From the NCBI GenBank assembly GCA_001628485.1, contig LURR01000012.1, positions 82,563 to 146,562 on the forward strand: DNA of 64,000 nt. Direction: 5' to 3'. A model generated the notes under the pieces. That model was not told the DNA's origin and did no database searches. It worked only from the letters and a program-made list of their open reading frames with translations. Position 1 is the first letter of the stretch; each line of letters starts with the position of its first letter. Origin of the DNA: Marine group II euryarchaeote REDSEA-S11_B3N4 (GTDB lineage: Archaea > Thermoplasmatota > Poseidoniia > Poseidoniales > Thalassarchaeaceae). The position numbers and the translations under genes are program-made. Below, piece by piece: positions 43,001-51,274 of this stretch.

Positions 43001-43788
43001 GAGAGAACACCATAATGGTTGAACTGACTGTGTACGACAAGAGGGACCAGAGGAACGAGGAACCGACTAGAGTCTTCTTCGAGGTAGTTGGCGAGATGTT
43101 CGGGGATGCGGCCCCGGAGGTTCAGTTCGATAGCATTGCAACGGCAGACGGAGAGTCATTCAACGGATTGGAGTCTGACATAATCAACATCACAGGAACC
43201 GTAGTCGACAACGACGCAAGCGCGGATTGTGACGTCAAGGTAGAGGCCTCATTGGATGATCTCACGATATTCGATAAGAGCGATGGAATCAAGACAGCCC
43301 AGAAGGCGTTGGGGAGGTTCGACTGGCAGGAAGGCTTGTGCGACGGCGATCAGTACTTCCTAACACTCAACATATCCCACAAGTATCTGGAAACAGAAGG
43401 GAACGTGGGCGTCATCCACATCAGGCTTACAGAGGGGGCTTACGTCGTCGATGACCAGATCACTCTCTACACGGTCCCCAGGTCCAATGAGGAGCAGGGC
43501 GGCAATGAGGAAGGTAGTGGTGACACTTCCACTCTGATGTTCGCTGGAATAGGGGCACTACTGCTAATTGCCGTTCTTGGAGTCACTATGATGTTCATGA
43601 GAGGGCGCGGTGGGTCCGATCAGCAGGACTCCGTAGAGTCATTCGGCGGAGTGGAGCAGATGGACCCAGTCGAGGCTTACGTGCAGCAGCTTGTGGCACA
43701 GGGCTATGATGAGCAGATGGCCAGGCAGTACGCTACGCAATACTATGCGCAGTACTACTCGCAGCAGAACAAGGGCGGCGGTGGCTGA
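37030..43788 (+). CDS. Giant (~2250 aa) secreted/membrane-anchored surface protein with FG-GAP/VCBS-like repeats, C-terminal TM and Gln/Tyr-rich cytoplasmic tail
   Basis: Signal peptide; DLDCDGDNDIGSGSG, IADVDGDDVNDIIYY, DINDDGYVDVVF, DVNQDGELDFFVPT repeats; TM MFAGIGALLLIAVLGVTMMF; start may be internal Met. Confidence 0.8.
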   Translation: MHKSGRKVRTTMMNVSMNGNRKHGSGRRAVGLVFLMLTSLFVSAVPYASASHTTQYAVQRDPLYITIGDLDCDGDNDIGSGSGFGHFISFLYNDGNGGFADRQDVQISNNDSYRAGFRDVADGNRVEIADVDGDDVNDIIYYQQNVRFVGESFIRPANLTVLKGECDKRVNEWEEMFDTITVINPYLADFDVGDINDDGYVDVVFSSTDSTFANQFIQIYKGPDYSLPSNQHAPISVPLTSGYYQYLKLGNWNEDLLENPLTGEPVPGECEDLDIWLLRTPPYNAGVGYSAGTYDNVTVLEYDCVTGQFPNPMDPTGSGTIHEFKLDAEHDYPLYGFDIADSTPDDDVNEIDIIAAVDGITGNVSYATKTSSGWDKQNYVDFGDFLGASVTIADVNQDGELDFFVPTSLTLLDTQESTVQNQTFLLRPNLRALNTVQILLADPDTNGYLPPLSFDVGRRPTMAMPGQLQGGENSALEVVIGQEDYTYRFSNNAMWLDTQGYAGQGDYLSVLVLDNYDLGITRVEIEPSVTDPATFQSIVGEGNRWVNVTVKNTGLMPISSGSFDVDLEVREVLGGTDTVVYFNDFETDSPNINSAGATLSKYSYTGEYDLGNSSWHIDEDRYWISQDYDEYDVVHFNNSDYQCMPNGTDTCLAADGNPEENNESWDGPVAYPYWEAEANPTNYFWSGVTHTYELEDGNTTDDTGYYNHMDEALILEGIDLSGADAAFLDMDAICSAGFFELFLAEPYDVIERWLYEDSCSIEVWSDGSGWETVWRFGGWDNERKYKIEERVSSAPDPEYNDYNSNFFGDWHTTMWNNYTESGGIRDSCAITYGICWEDGGQDQMADSIDLTPYAGQTIDIRFRFRSGLEGTAGPEGSLDYSGLDGFAIDNISVRTRDVNFGASTFESQQLENLDLLAGESLQVQLTADFVDNTTYYISTVLSNFDLGSGQADQDSTNDETRFQLTVRNLYDPGLFEEPWLNLLNGERYASGEMPITVGVQNWGNTFVDFDVEAKVRNALPELIAAEDFSGFQPIWEDDGNENGSRLDDSTGSNEMLPQNQGVFKNQAYWLGHPSDGYGDSWNETLTLEPIELTDSGADFTFLSFDYFAEGDHISDRNGNVQAVRDFSYLEVTWVKEGEVFDGTIYGSWTDLNDNGLRYAFNPYTETVYNYCEDFDQNGLYEEVEYAGDHSGGIGEDGFVTWFDSDNLVNTARIDLTHVHLLNQTAEDSIAWTDECTSLAGAEVTFTWRFYSNDDGVNGNAGYAGFGIDNIRVDDYTFNDDGTYIETVTGMDAAQKRVIEMGVHDFESGLYRIDLMTIYNNTDNTTNWFDKPEISQANNVSTILFEIANADITLLQADVLDCVADAVYSCVYSTNPQGQQSHNFAVPMLNGVIEGIYEVTMKIVDEDTGQTVFEQTSDNGPFVLDPHQRSQANWTSPYDLWFDSHTYNISFQSTLIGTGEDSGNERYFSIEFLDNIDVAILSNPTDQNRLQRVKQDLSSMNKTYTQLEVEDWNVYGMEDWLEHYSKVLLPWQTDYSVEYGDYYELLGTPNPDNADITLTETLIEFMREGGTLQVHLGPYYSDYDDIQNPNSPDRLPFGMNVVMRDHHNDTVDHRVLSENVSLIDPYHPLMSGIDPSSLSGINGGTHVALSALDLNQVKSENIPQVCSDGAPGGTEGGKISDGGTFHTVIRDLENPSQALLSTCNVEQGGMIVTTIDVENPAVSQPFGDPNFAMLSNLLDFHLTPYPDGFEIAGEGFELTIGGAVQSIDVLTGAYARKAIKSSAELQFGFETDVPGIHADWLIESADGEAVTGWDGQPLGSENNHVHSPDSSQPATAIFCVPDENAELGCKIDAEWRIWLFLHDSYGNTRITNISVYTNDINADSTPPEAHIEIVEDSSFADFVEFVGYQQTPTGKQDENGNWIMVDSPKYRVRLSDTGDTSIRFSSANSSDIGTGIGKFTWSVNGDGDNVQSYELPGSQVEWTYTFRNLTAGENTIMVELTVYDKRDQRNEEPTRVFFEVVGEMFGDAAPEVQFDSIATADGESFNGLESDIINITGTVVDNDASADCDVKVEASLDDLTIFDKSDGIKTAQKALGRFDWQEGLCDGDQYFLTLNISHKYLETEGNVGVIHIRLTEGAYVVDDQITLYTVPRSNEEQGGNEEGSGDTSTLMFAGIGALLLIAVLGVTMMFMRGRGGSDQQDSVESFGGVEQMDPVEAYVQQLVAQGYDEQMARQYATQYYAQYYSQQNKGGGG

Positions 43789-44772
43789 TCAGAGTTCGGG
43801 CACCGAGGGCCTCCACTTCCGTGGTAGGGCCTCCCCCGACTCCTCGATTAGCCCCAGCCTCTCTTGGAAGGCAGGGGTCCTCTTTCCTATGACGTACGTA
43901 TAGAGCTTGGATGACCTGATCTCTTCGGGTACGCAGACCTTCCCGCTGGAGGCCTCCGTGTCTATGGCCCTGTTGAGGAAGGACTCCGGGCGGTTCAGCT
44001 TCAGCAAGAGCCTCCTAGAGAGGTTAATCACAACGAAGTACAGAGCGACAATAATCAGCATCACAATCACAGTGGCATATGGTATCCCTGCGAACAAATA
44101 AGACGCAAGTGACCCCAACAAGAACACTATTGGCATGACGAACATCAGCAGGAAGTAAGTCTCAGTTAGTGGCTTCTTCTTCCTCATTCTGCTGATTAGG
44201 CCCCACGATTCATCGTTGCTGTTCTGTGGCTCGAAAGACAACTCCTCCTCCATAGAACTCTGCTCCTCGTAGATTATTCTGAGCCTCTTTGCCCTAGTCT
44301 CGAGAGACTTGCTGGGTTGCCTTTCCACCATTCTATCCAGGACATCCAGAAATTCCCCAGCTTGCTCGAAGCATCCCATCCTTATGAGAATGGAAATCTG
44401 CTCGAAGTAGGGAAGAACATCACTTGGAGCAACTTCCTTCCTGTCTTCCCACCATTTTAGTCCGTGTTCCAGCATTCCTAGGTGAGCGACAATGATTTCT
44501 CCCCCAATCCTCCATGCATGCTCGTTATCGGGATCTAGCTCGACAGCCTTCCTGCTTGCGGCCATGGACTTGGATGACTGAATCATGTCAGGCATCTGCT
44601 GCTTCCCCCTAGAATCTACTGGCAGCACCCACTGAGCGATAGCAAACCAAGCATCTGCGTGACTCTCGTCAATAGAAACCACTTCTTCAGCGAGAGATAG
44701 AGCAGTCGCCCTATCTCCTGCCTCATTGGCTTCTATGGCATCCAGCCATATCATCTCGGCACTCTTCGTCAT
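43789..44772 (-). CDS. TPR-like protein with two TM segments
   Basis: AEEVVSIDESHADAWFAIAQWV...AVELDPDNEHAWRIGGE; TMs LLMFVMPIVFLLGSLASYLF and TVIVMLIIVALYFVVI. Confidence 0.65.
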   Translation of the reverse strand: MTKSAEMIWLDAIEANEAGDRATALSLAEEVVSIDESHADAWFAIAQWVLPVDSRGKQQMPDMIQSSKSMAASRKAVELDPDNEHAWRIGGEIIVAHLGMLEHGLKWWEDRKEVAPSDVLPYFEQISILIRMGCFEQAGEFLDVLDRMVERQPSKSLETRAKRLRIIYEEQSSMEEELSFEPQNSNDESWGLISRMRKKKPLTETYFLLMFVMPIVFLLGSLASYLFAGIPYATVIVMLIIVALYFVVINLSRRLLLKLNRPESFLNRAIDTEASSGKVCVPEEIRSSKLYTYVIGKRTPAFQERLGLIEESGEALPRKWRPSVPEL

Positions 44773-44816
44773 GAGATTCGCAGAATACCCTCGATGAAGA
44801 ATGCTCGGGTGCTAGG

Positions 44817-45311
44817 CTAACGCCTCTTGCCCCTGCCTTCCCTACTGGGTCCTCTCCTTCTGCCGGGACCGTGTGACCTCCGTCCTGATTTACCGGAAGT
44901 CCTCGGTTTGCCCTTACTCCCCCTTCTGTAGTGATTATTCCCTCTTCCGGAATTCCCTCCCCTCTTGCTATACCTTGAATCATGTCTACCTCGTCCTACA
45001 GATTTACCCCTGGGGCTCTTATTGTTCCTGCTTCCTCTACCATAGTGTCCCCTTGGGCGACTCTTCCGTGAATTTTCACGAGGGGCTATCTCGACAGGGG
45101 AACCTACAGATGCCCTCGAGTCTATTCCATCGTAAAGGGGATGTACGTGAATCAGAGGGGACTCAATGGGGCCTAGGACAGTCTCCACCTTTCCCAATAT
45201 CTTACCGCCTCTAACTCTCATTCTGGCACCGAGACGAGGGGGCCTTCCTTCGAAGGAAATAAGCAGGCCTCCCTCATGAGACTCACGATCCACTCTTCCC
45301 GAGAAACTCAT
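44817..45311 (-). CDS. Gar1-like H/ACA RNP protein with Arg/Gly/Ser-rich C-terminal tail
   Basis: ATG at 45311 directly abutting upstream stop; GGLLISFEGRPPRLGARMRVRGGKILGKVETVLGPIESPLIHVHP resembles Gar1 barrel (IG..V.D.....IGKV.DVFGPV..PY..V.P). Confidence 0.65.
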   Translation of the reverse strand: MSFSGRVDRESHEGGLLISFEGRPPRLGARMRVRGGKILGKVETVLGPIESPLIHVHPLYDGIDSRASVGSPVEIAPRENSRKSRPRGHYGRGSRNNKSPRGKSVGRGRHDSRYSKRGGNSGRGNNHYRRGSKGKPRTSGKSGRRSHGPGRRRGPSREGRGKRR

Positions 45312-45312
45312 T

Positions 45313-46641
45313 CTAAGATCTCCTTCTGAAGAAAATAGCAATCGAGAATGCGGCCAACAGTGAGGGGATGCCTGACGCTGGAAGACTGGTTTCAGAAGAA
45401 CCACCTTCAGATGGGTCCGTAACTTCTGGGATTTCGATCATTGAAGTATCTATAGATGTCTGAATATTGGTACATTTCCCAGACTGATCACAACCGGTAA
45501 TCTCCACGTCAATAATCACCTGACCATACTCTCCGCCCGATGCGAGAGGCGTGAGGTCCACCCATTCAGTCTCCCAAGTATTTCCCATGACCTCGACTTG
45601 GTGAACGGTATCTGCAATCTCGATTGTGAAAGTTACCTCCTCTCCGTCTGGATCGCTGTATTGACCTTCCACCTTCCACATCCATCCATCGAAAGAGGCC
45701 ATTCCCAGTGTGAGTAACGGGGGTTCGCTTTCCTTAACAATCCCAAGATCGAACGTTCTTTCGAGAGACTGATCGCCAACCACTACTTCAATCCAAACCT
45801 GTACTGGACCAGGGACAATACCTTGGGACGGCATTAGTACTTCGTGAGTTCCCAAGCTCTGTCCACTATACTCTATTACCTGTCTTGATTGGCCATCTTG
45901 CGACAAAGCCAGACGAACGGTAGTTTCCGGTTCCCATGACTCGGAGCGGGTAATTGTCAGGGGGTGCTCTTCATCTAGAAGCAGGCTTGTTGTGGAAATT
46001 GACACAGGCACTCCGATCATCCAAGTCCTGTTACCGGAAGTCTTTCCTGAGGAGTCTGAGGCTTGGCAGGTAACCTGAGTGATCCCATCAACGTTAATCC
46101 ATAATGACCCATCAATACTTGGGGATACCTCACTCTGTCCGGAGGTGCATGAAATCTCCAGGCTCGCTACTCCGGATTCGTCATCAAACCAAGATGCGAT
46201 TTCTTCCCATGTTGACAACTTGTTGGGACCATCTTCGAAGACAGGTAACCAGCTTCCGTTAGCAGGTGCATTCAGGGTCCATTCAGGGGCTTCATTAGTT
46301 GGGACCGGAGAAGTGGTGAAGTCAGCGAAAACGTCTTCGCCCAAGGGCCAATTCTCCCTTGAGAAGTTCGAATCTAGTGTGTATGTGAGGCTCCCGTCAT
46401 CATTGGTTCTAAGATCGTAACTTGCAGACCCGTCTCCTATGCAACTCCCTCTGATCGGTGCGGCATCGGTTTGTGGGTTGTCCTCGTCTGCGCCTACGAA
46501 TCTCCCCTCGCACTCCTCCCACATGTCCATCCTCAATTCGGGCATGACCGGGAAGGTGAAGTCCAGTCTAGCATTACTCATGTTGGATGAGTTGAATGCT
46601 ACAGTGAAGTCATTGGGGTCCGAGACCCCCCCTATCACCAT
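45313..46641 (-). pseudogene. Surface protein, C-terminal part; downstream half of a gene probably interrupted by a frameshift (frame open to ~46773)
   Basis: Coding-like sequence DCDIEIDQSAADDECRIELWLNAT continues upstream of the apparent ATG until a stop at 46774-46776; C-terminal PASGIPSLLAAFSIAIFFRRRS anchor. Confidence 0.6.
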
Positions 46642-46714
46642 AGTCGCATTGAGCCATAACTCGATCCTGCACTCATCATCTGCTGCCGACTGATCAATCT
46701 CTATGTCACAGTCT

Positions 46715-47323
46715 CTAGTGCTCGACGGAACAACTGGGACCTCGAAACAACTCGGGAACTCCGTTGAAGTGACCTATGTTGGTTTGGTCACTCTCCCATG
46801 AAGTGTTCATCCAGTCCACGCCAACTCCTCCTCTGTGGGGGGACCCGTCCCTAATCCCAATACGAGTGATACTGTATTCAAGACAGTCCGCGGCAATTGA
46901 GACCATGGCCTCAATCTCATCCGATGACAACCAGCCATCACCTCCAGAGGGCACAATCCCCTCTAGGAATGAATCTAGATCGGATCTGATGTCATCGGCT
47001 AGGGACCAGTTAATCCATGCTCTGGCATCCACTTCAGCAGTCTGCCAGTCATCGTTCACACGAACCTCGAAAATTGCTTGATTGTAAATGAAAATATCCT
47101 CGAACGTTATCGAGCCACATTGCTCTTCCAGAGATCCCCCTCCGCCGAACTGTTCCATTTTTGTTTTGTCATTGGAGAGATGTTCGAAAGGGAGATGCGT
47201 CGAGGAAATGAACATCGCAATACACGCGAAAATCAATCCTGCAGACCTAAACGCCTTGCCGTCCACAGTCATCATCCGGAAACCATAGGACATCAGGGTT
47301 GGCATTAAAAATTGGCTTCTCAA
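46715..47323 (-). pseudogene. Surface protein, N-terminal part of the same probable frameshifted gene
   Basis: Signal/TM-like N-terminus LIFACIAMFISS; ORF ends shortly after sequence overlaps the downstream frame. Confidence 0.55.
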
Positions 47324-48501
47324 CCAATCTGGACAATTTCTCCTGTCCAGTGGAGTGAAAGAAGCTCACCGTCCAAGCCCTGGCCAAATCCGACAATCAT
47401 CCCGCCGCTTGAGCCGATGTAATTCTGAGACCATTGGCCGCTCTCTTCCTTCAGAATCCAGATAGAACCACTGCAAAAGTCACCGTAAAGATATCCGCCT
47501 CTGAGCTCTTCAGGACCCCAGTCCATCCAGAATCCACCAGTTATGGAGCAGTTCCCTCCCGTATGGGCGTAAGTTGCAACTGGCATTGTGTATCCCAAAT
47601 CGTTGCTGTAATTTTCATTGGATGATTCACAGGGAGCACTGTCGTCGACTGGTTGGAAACCCTCCATCTCTGCCCATCCGAGGTTCGCCTGATTGTCCAT
47701 GGTTACCAGATTAATCTCTTCCCAGCAGCTCTGGCCCACATCTGCAATCCAGAGTCTGTCGTTGCTGTCCAAATCAAATCTCCATGGATTCCTCAATCCG
47801 TAATGCAATACGAAGGGACTCCCTGAATCTCCTTGTAGGATAGGACTAACCTCTCCTCCAGAGAAGGTGAAGTAGAGGATAGAACCCAGTACAGTATGCG
47901 GGTCCTGTCCATTTCCATCGGGGTCATAACCGCTTCCACCGTCTCCTAAACCCCAAAGATACTCGTTATTCCCTATGTTGAGAAGATGGCCTCCGTTATG
48001 ATTTCTGAACGGTTGTTCCACGGTCTTCAGAACGGTGATGCTGGACATGTCAATTGTTCCATCAGAATTAACGGTGGCAGAGGAGAGCAACAGATCTGAA
48101 TCGTTCGGCCCATCGCAACTTCCCTCCTCGATGTAAGATAGAAGTACGGTCTGGCTGCCATTGGAGGTATCCGCGAATGCCATGCCCAGTAGTCCCTGTT
48201 CTACATGGCAGTTGCTGACAATTGGGCTAAGGTCTGCCACTTGCGAAACTACTTCTCCATTCCATGAGGTGATTTGACCAGACAACTCTACTATCCATAG
48301 CTCCTCATTTTCTGGATGCTCTAGTGTGACTATTGGGCTAGCAAGACCTCCAAGATAGACAGAGCAGGATAAATTGTAACTTAGATCAATGGAGCAATCC
48401 CAACTCTCTGGCTCTGGCCAAACGTACCCATTATCATCCGAAAGACATCCAGCAAATGGGCAAGTTACCACTAGTAGCGAGATTATCGCCCAAATTCTCA
48501 T
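47320..48501 (-). CDS. PQQ-dependent glucose/sorbosone dehydrogenase-like lipoprotein
   Basis: Lipobox CPFAGC; EQGLLGMAFAD, NHNGGHLLNIG, GLRNPWRFDLD, WIADVGQSCWEEINLV. Confidence 0.85.
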   Translation of the reverse strand: MRIWAIISLLVVTCPFAGCLSDDNGYVWPEPESWDCSIDLSYNLSCSVYLGGLASPIVTLEHPENEELWIVELSGQITSWNGEVVSQVADLSPIVSNCHVEQGLLGMAFADTSNGSQTVLLSYIEEGSCDGPNDSDLLLSSATVNSDGTIDMSSITVLKTVEQPFRNHNGGHLLNIGNNEYLWGLGDGGSGYDPDGNGQDPHTVLGSILYFTFSGGEVSPILQGDSGSPFVLHYGLRNPWRFDLDSNDRLWIADVGQSCWEEINLVTMDNQANLGWAEMEGFQPVDDSAPCESSNENYSNDLGYTMPVATYAHTGGNCSITGGFWMDWGPEELRGGYLYGDFCSGSIWILKEESGQWSQNYIGSSGGMIVGFGQGLDGELLSLHWTGEIVQIG

Positions 48502-48510
48502 CTCTAGTCC

Positions 48511-49587
48511 CTACCTTTCTAGATAGGCTTGGATACCGGGTACATTTGAAACTGCTTCTGAGTAAGTTCCCAGATGCTCTTCCCCAGTGCTAGCTACCAT
48601 TCCAGCCGTGTTGAGGACGTCGTTCAGGATTTCACGCCCCTCGCTATCGTCATCAAGTGCTAGCAGAGCCTCTTGAATTACCAGCATAGTCTCGTCGTCC
48701 ATACTTGCTGGGTCATACATTACCGGGTGACTGGGTGCCTGTCCAAAAGAGGGTAGCATGACAATCTCATCACGCTCCAAGCACCAGTCTGGACCATCGG
48801 CCACACCATCCTCATTCTCATCGCAATATAGCCGATATGCCGTGTCCTTCACTAGAGCCACGTCTCCGTGCCCAGTCATCATGCACTTCATTGCCCCGCT
48901 GTATCCGGAGTATTGTGTGCCACCCTCAGGGATTTCAGAGTCCGCATGGAAGAAAGTCGTCACAGTGGCTCTCAACGATTCGATCTCGTTTGGATCGCCT
49001 TGCACTTCTGCGTATCCGTTTCCAATCAGGTAACCCATGGGAATGAGCATCCCAGCGCTCTTCAACCAGCCAGTATGGCATGACTTCTTTCCTTGCATAA
49101 GTGCAAATGGATCGGTATCGGGGTCGTCATCCAGGTGTGCTGCTGCAATCTCTGAATCAGCTCTAACCCATGCTGCTGCGTTGTAGAATACCCTTCCGTC
49201 AGGCTTCTTCTCAACGGCTACTACATCCAGATCGTAAACCTGGTAACCCAACCATCCTGCAGCCCCGTCCACCATGGCGATCTCAGCATTTCCATTGGCG
49301 ACGGCCTCTATCGCGGCAACCTCGTCCGATACGGGATAGACCACTACCTTCATCCCTGTCAGTTCGCTTAACTTGTCTGCCATCTCCTGGGGATTCGCTT
49401 CCCAGAAAAGGTATGTATCCTTGACTTCGTAAGCTATTCTTACGCAGTCCTCGTCATCTCCGCATTCGTCATAGTTCACCGTGAACAATGCCCACAAAAC
49501 TGCAGCCGAGAGAATAATTCCGGCTATTGCAATTGGCACAGTCCTGCCCTGTGAAGCATCCCTAATGCTATTCGCAATCGTGCTCAT
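48511..49587 (-). CDS. Transferrin-like periplasmic/exported substrate-binding protein of an ABC importer (PhnD-like annotation expected)
   Basis: N-terminal TM anchor; [76 protein letters not shown]; divergent to ABC ATPase/permease. Confidence 0.78.
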   Translation of the reverse strand: [358 protein letters not shown]

Positions 49588-49617
49588 GTTTCGTCCGAAT
49601 TGAATGTAGATGATAAA

Positions 49618-49633
49618 TTTAGGGCTACCTAAA
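49618..49633. promoter_or_regulatory. Palindromic operator TTTAGG-GCTA-CCTAAA in the divergent promoter of the transferrin-like/ABC genes
   Basis: Perfect 6-bp inverted half-sites with 4-bp spacer; on the minus strand it abuts TATA-like AAATTTATC; same architecture at 53704. Confidence 0.72.
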
Positions 49634-49634
49634 C

Positions 49635-50351
49635 ATGACTAAACATGAAAAGAGGAATCACGTCCCCAAGCACGTGTCAGAGGTAGTTAGGATTAGGAAC
49701 CTAGAAGTTGGTTTTCAAAAACAACCTCTACTCTCCATAGAAAGTCTGATTGTAAATTCCGGCGAGGTACTGGCAATTACAGGACCGTCCGGAATAGGAA
49801 AGACCTCGTTACTCAAAACGATCGCAGGCCTTCTGACACCACTATCCGGATTAGTTCAGGTTTGCGAGGCTACATCTCCGCAGAAGCCACCGAGAGGTAC
49901 GATTGGATATATCCCTCAGAAGCTGGGACTGGTCAGGCACTCGAGCGTTTGGGCCAATGTAATGCTAGGCTCTAGAGCAGGGAACACAAAATCACACTCT
50001 AGAGAACAGTCAAACAATGCAATTCTGGCAATGGGGTTGGAAGAAAAAAGAAATGAACCAATCAAAAGGCTCTCCGGGGGGCAACAGAGGCGAGTTGCGA
50101 TAGCCAGGACTCTGGCACAGCGTCCCAAGCTAATATTGGCAGATGAATTTCTGAGCGAACTAGATGAAGAAACATCTGATAGAGTGGTAGAGGCAGTGAT
50201 GCAATACGTCTCATCAAGCGGCGCTGCAATGGTTCTGGTTGAACACGACATCTCTAGAGCGCGGGAGATCTCTGATAGACTTCTAGTCATAGACGATGGA
50301 CGTCTGAACCCCTTCATCACAGATACTTCGATCATGGAGGTGAGATCTTGA
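49635..50351 (+). CDS. ABC transporter ATP-binding protein (PhnC-like)
   Basis: Walker A GPSGIGKTS, LSGGQQRRVAIARTLAQRPKLILADE, VEHD switch. Confidence 0.93.
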   Translation: MTKHEKRNHVPKHVSEVVRIRNLEVGFQKQPLLSIESLIVNSGEVLAITGPSGIGKTSLLKTIAGLLTPLSGLVQVCEATSPQKPPRGTIGYIPQKLGLVRHSSVWANVMLGSRAGNTKSHSREQSNNAILAMGLEEKRNEPIKRLSGGQQRRVAIARTLAQRPKLILADEFLSELDEETSDRVVEAVMQYVSSSGAAMVLVEHDISRAREISDRLLVIDDGRLNPFITDTSIMEVRS

Positions 50352-51274
50352 TCAGGATCAATAGAGAACTGAGGGAGCTGCTAGTTTCAGTTACCGTCCT
50401 GATTCTTGGATTCTGGATAATCCTCACTCTCACGTCAGGTCTTGTCTGGGACTGGAATGGATGGAGGGTTATCGAACCCCAGTCTTATCCTCCGTGCGAG
50501 GCAAACATGTTCCTTCAGTTCACATGCTCCACTGCTTGGATTGGGATGGTTGAAACGATAAAGATAGCAATTCTTGCAACCTTCTTCGGGATGATACTCT
50601 CTCTACCGATGGGACTCTTGAGTTCAAGGAATCTATTCCCCCAGTACGTTACCTATCCTTCTAGGGCCGTTGTCTCAGCCTGTCGAAGCCTTCCAAGTCT
50701 GATTTGGGCGATTATCTTCGTGATAATTGTCGGATTGGGGCCAACAGCAGGAATATTAGCAATGACGATCTACACAGTCGGATATCTGGGCAAGATGCAG
50801 TATGAGGCGATAGAGGGGATGAACAGCGCACCTCTGGAGGCTGCCAACGCAATGGGGCTCACGAAGGCAGAAGTATCATTCTGGGTCGTTATCCCAGAAA
50901 CTGCAAACCACCTAATAGCTCAGATGATTTTCATGTTTGAATACAATGTCAGGTCAGGGACCGTTATTGGGATAGTCGGAGCCGGTGGAATTGGGTACTA
51001 CATCAATCTCTATCTGAAGTTCCTACAATACGAAAGAGTTGCAGCGTATCTGCTAATCATATTCCTGGTGGTTTTGCTTATCGATTTAGTCTCCATCTAC
51101 CTTCGCTCATTCTTCACAGACGAGTCCGAGAATACCAAGCCAACCTGGTCAGGCGTGTTCCTCCCCCCGAAAGATGATCCACCAGAAGTAGTCAATATTC
51201 GAGACCGGATTGATCCGGTCACCGGCGTCAAGATGGGCGAGGATAATCAGGCTAGTAATCCGCAACAATCCTGA
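50348..51274 (+). CDS. ABC transporter permease (PhnE-like)
   Basis: Multi-TM; MQYEAIEGMNSAPLEAANAMGLTKAEVSFWVVIPETANHL; overlaps ATPase stop. Confidence 0.9.
   Translation: MIRINRELRELLVSVTVLILGFWIILTLTSGLVWDWNGWRVIEPQSYPPCEANMFLQFTCSTAWIGMVETIKIAILATFFGMILSLPMGLLSSRNLFPQYVTYPSRAVVSACRSLPSLIWAIIFVIIVGLGPTAGILAMTIYTVGYLGKMQYEAIEGMNSAPLEAANAMGLTKAEVSFWVVIPETANHLIAQMIFMFEYNVRSGTVIGIVGAGGIGYYINLYLKFLQYERVAAYLLIIFLVVLLIDLVSIYLRSFFTDESENTKPTWSGVFLPPKDDPPEVVNIRDRIDPVTGVKMGEDNQASNPQQS

Noticed and set aside
48511-51274. Simple call of a phosphonate (PhnCDE) importer
   Set aside because: ATPase and permease are PhnC/PhnE-like, but the binding protein has transferrin-specific motifs and no phn catabolic genes are nearby
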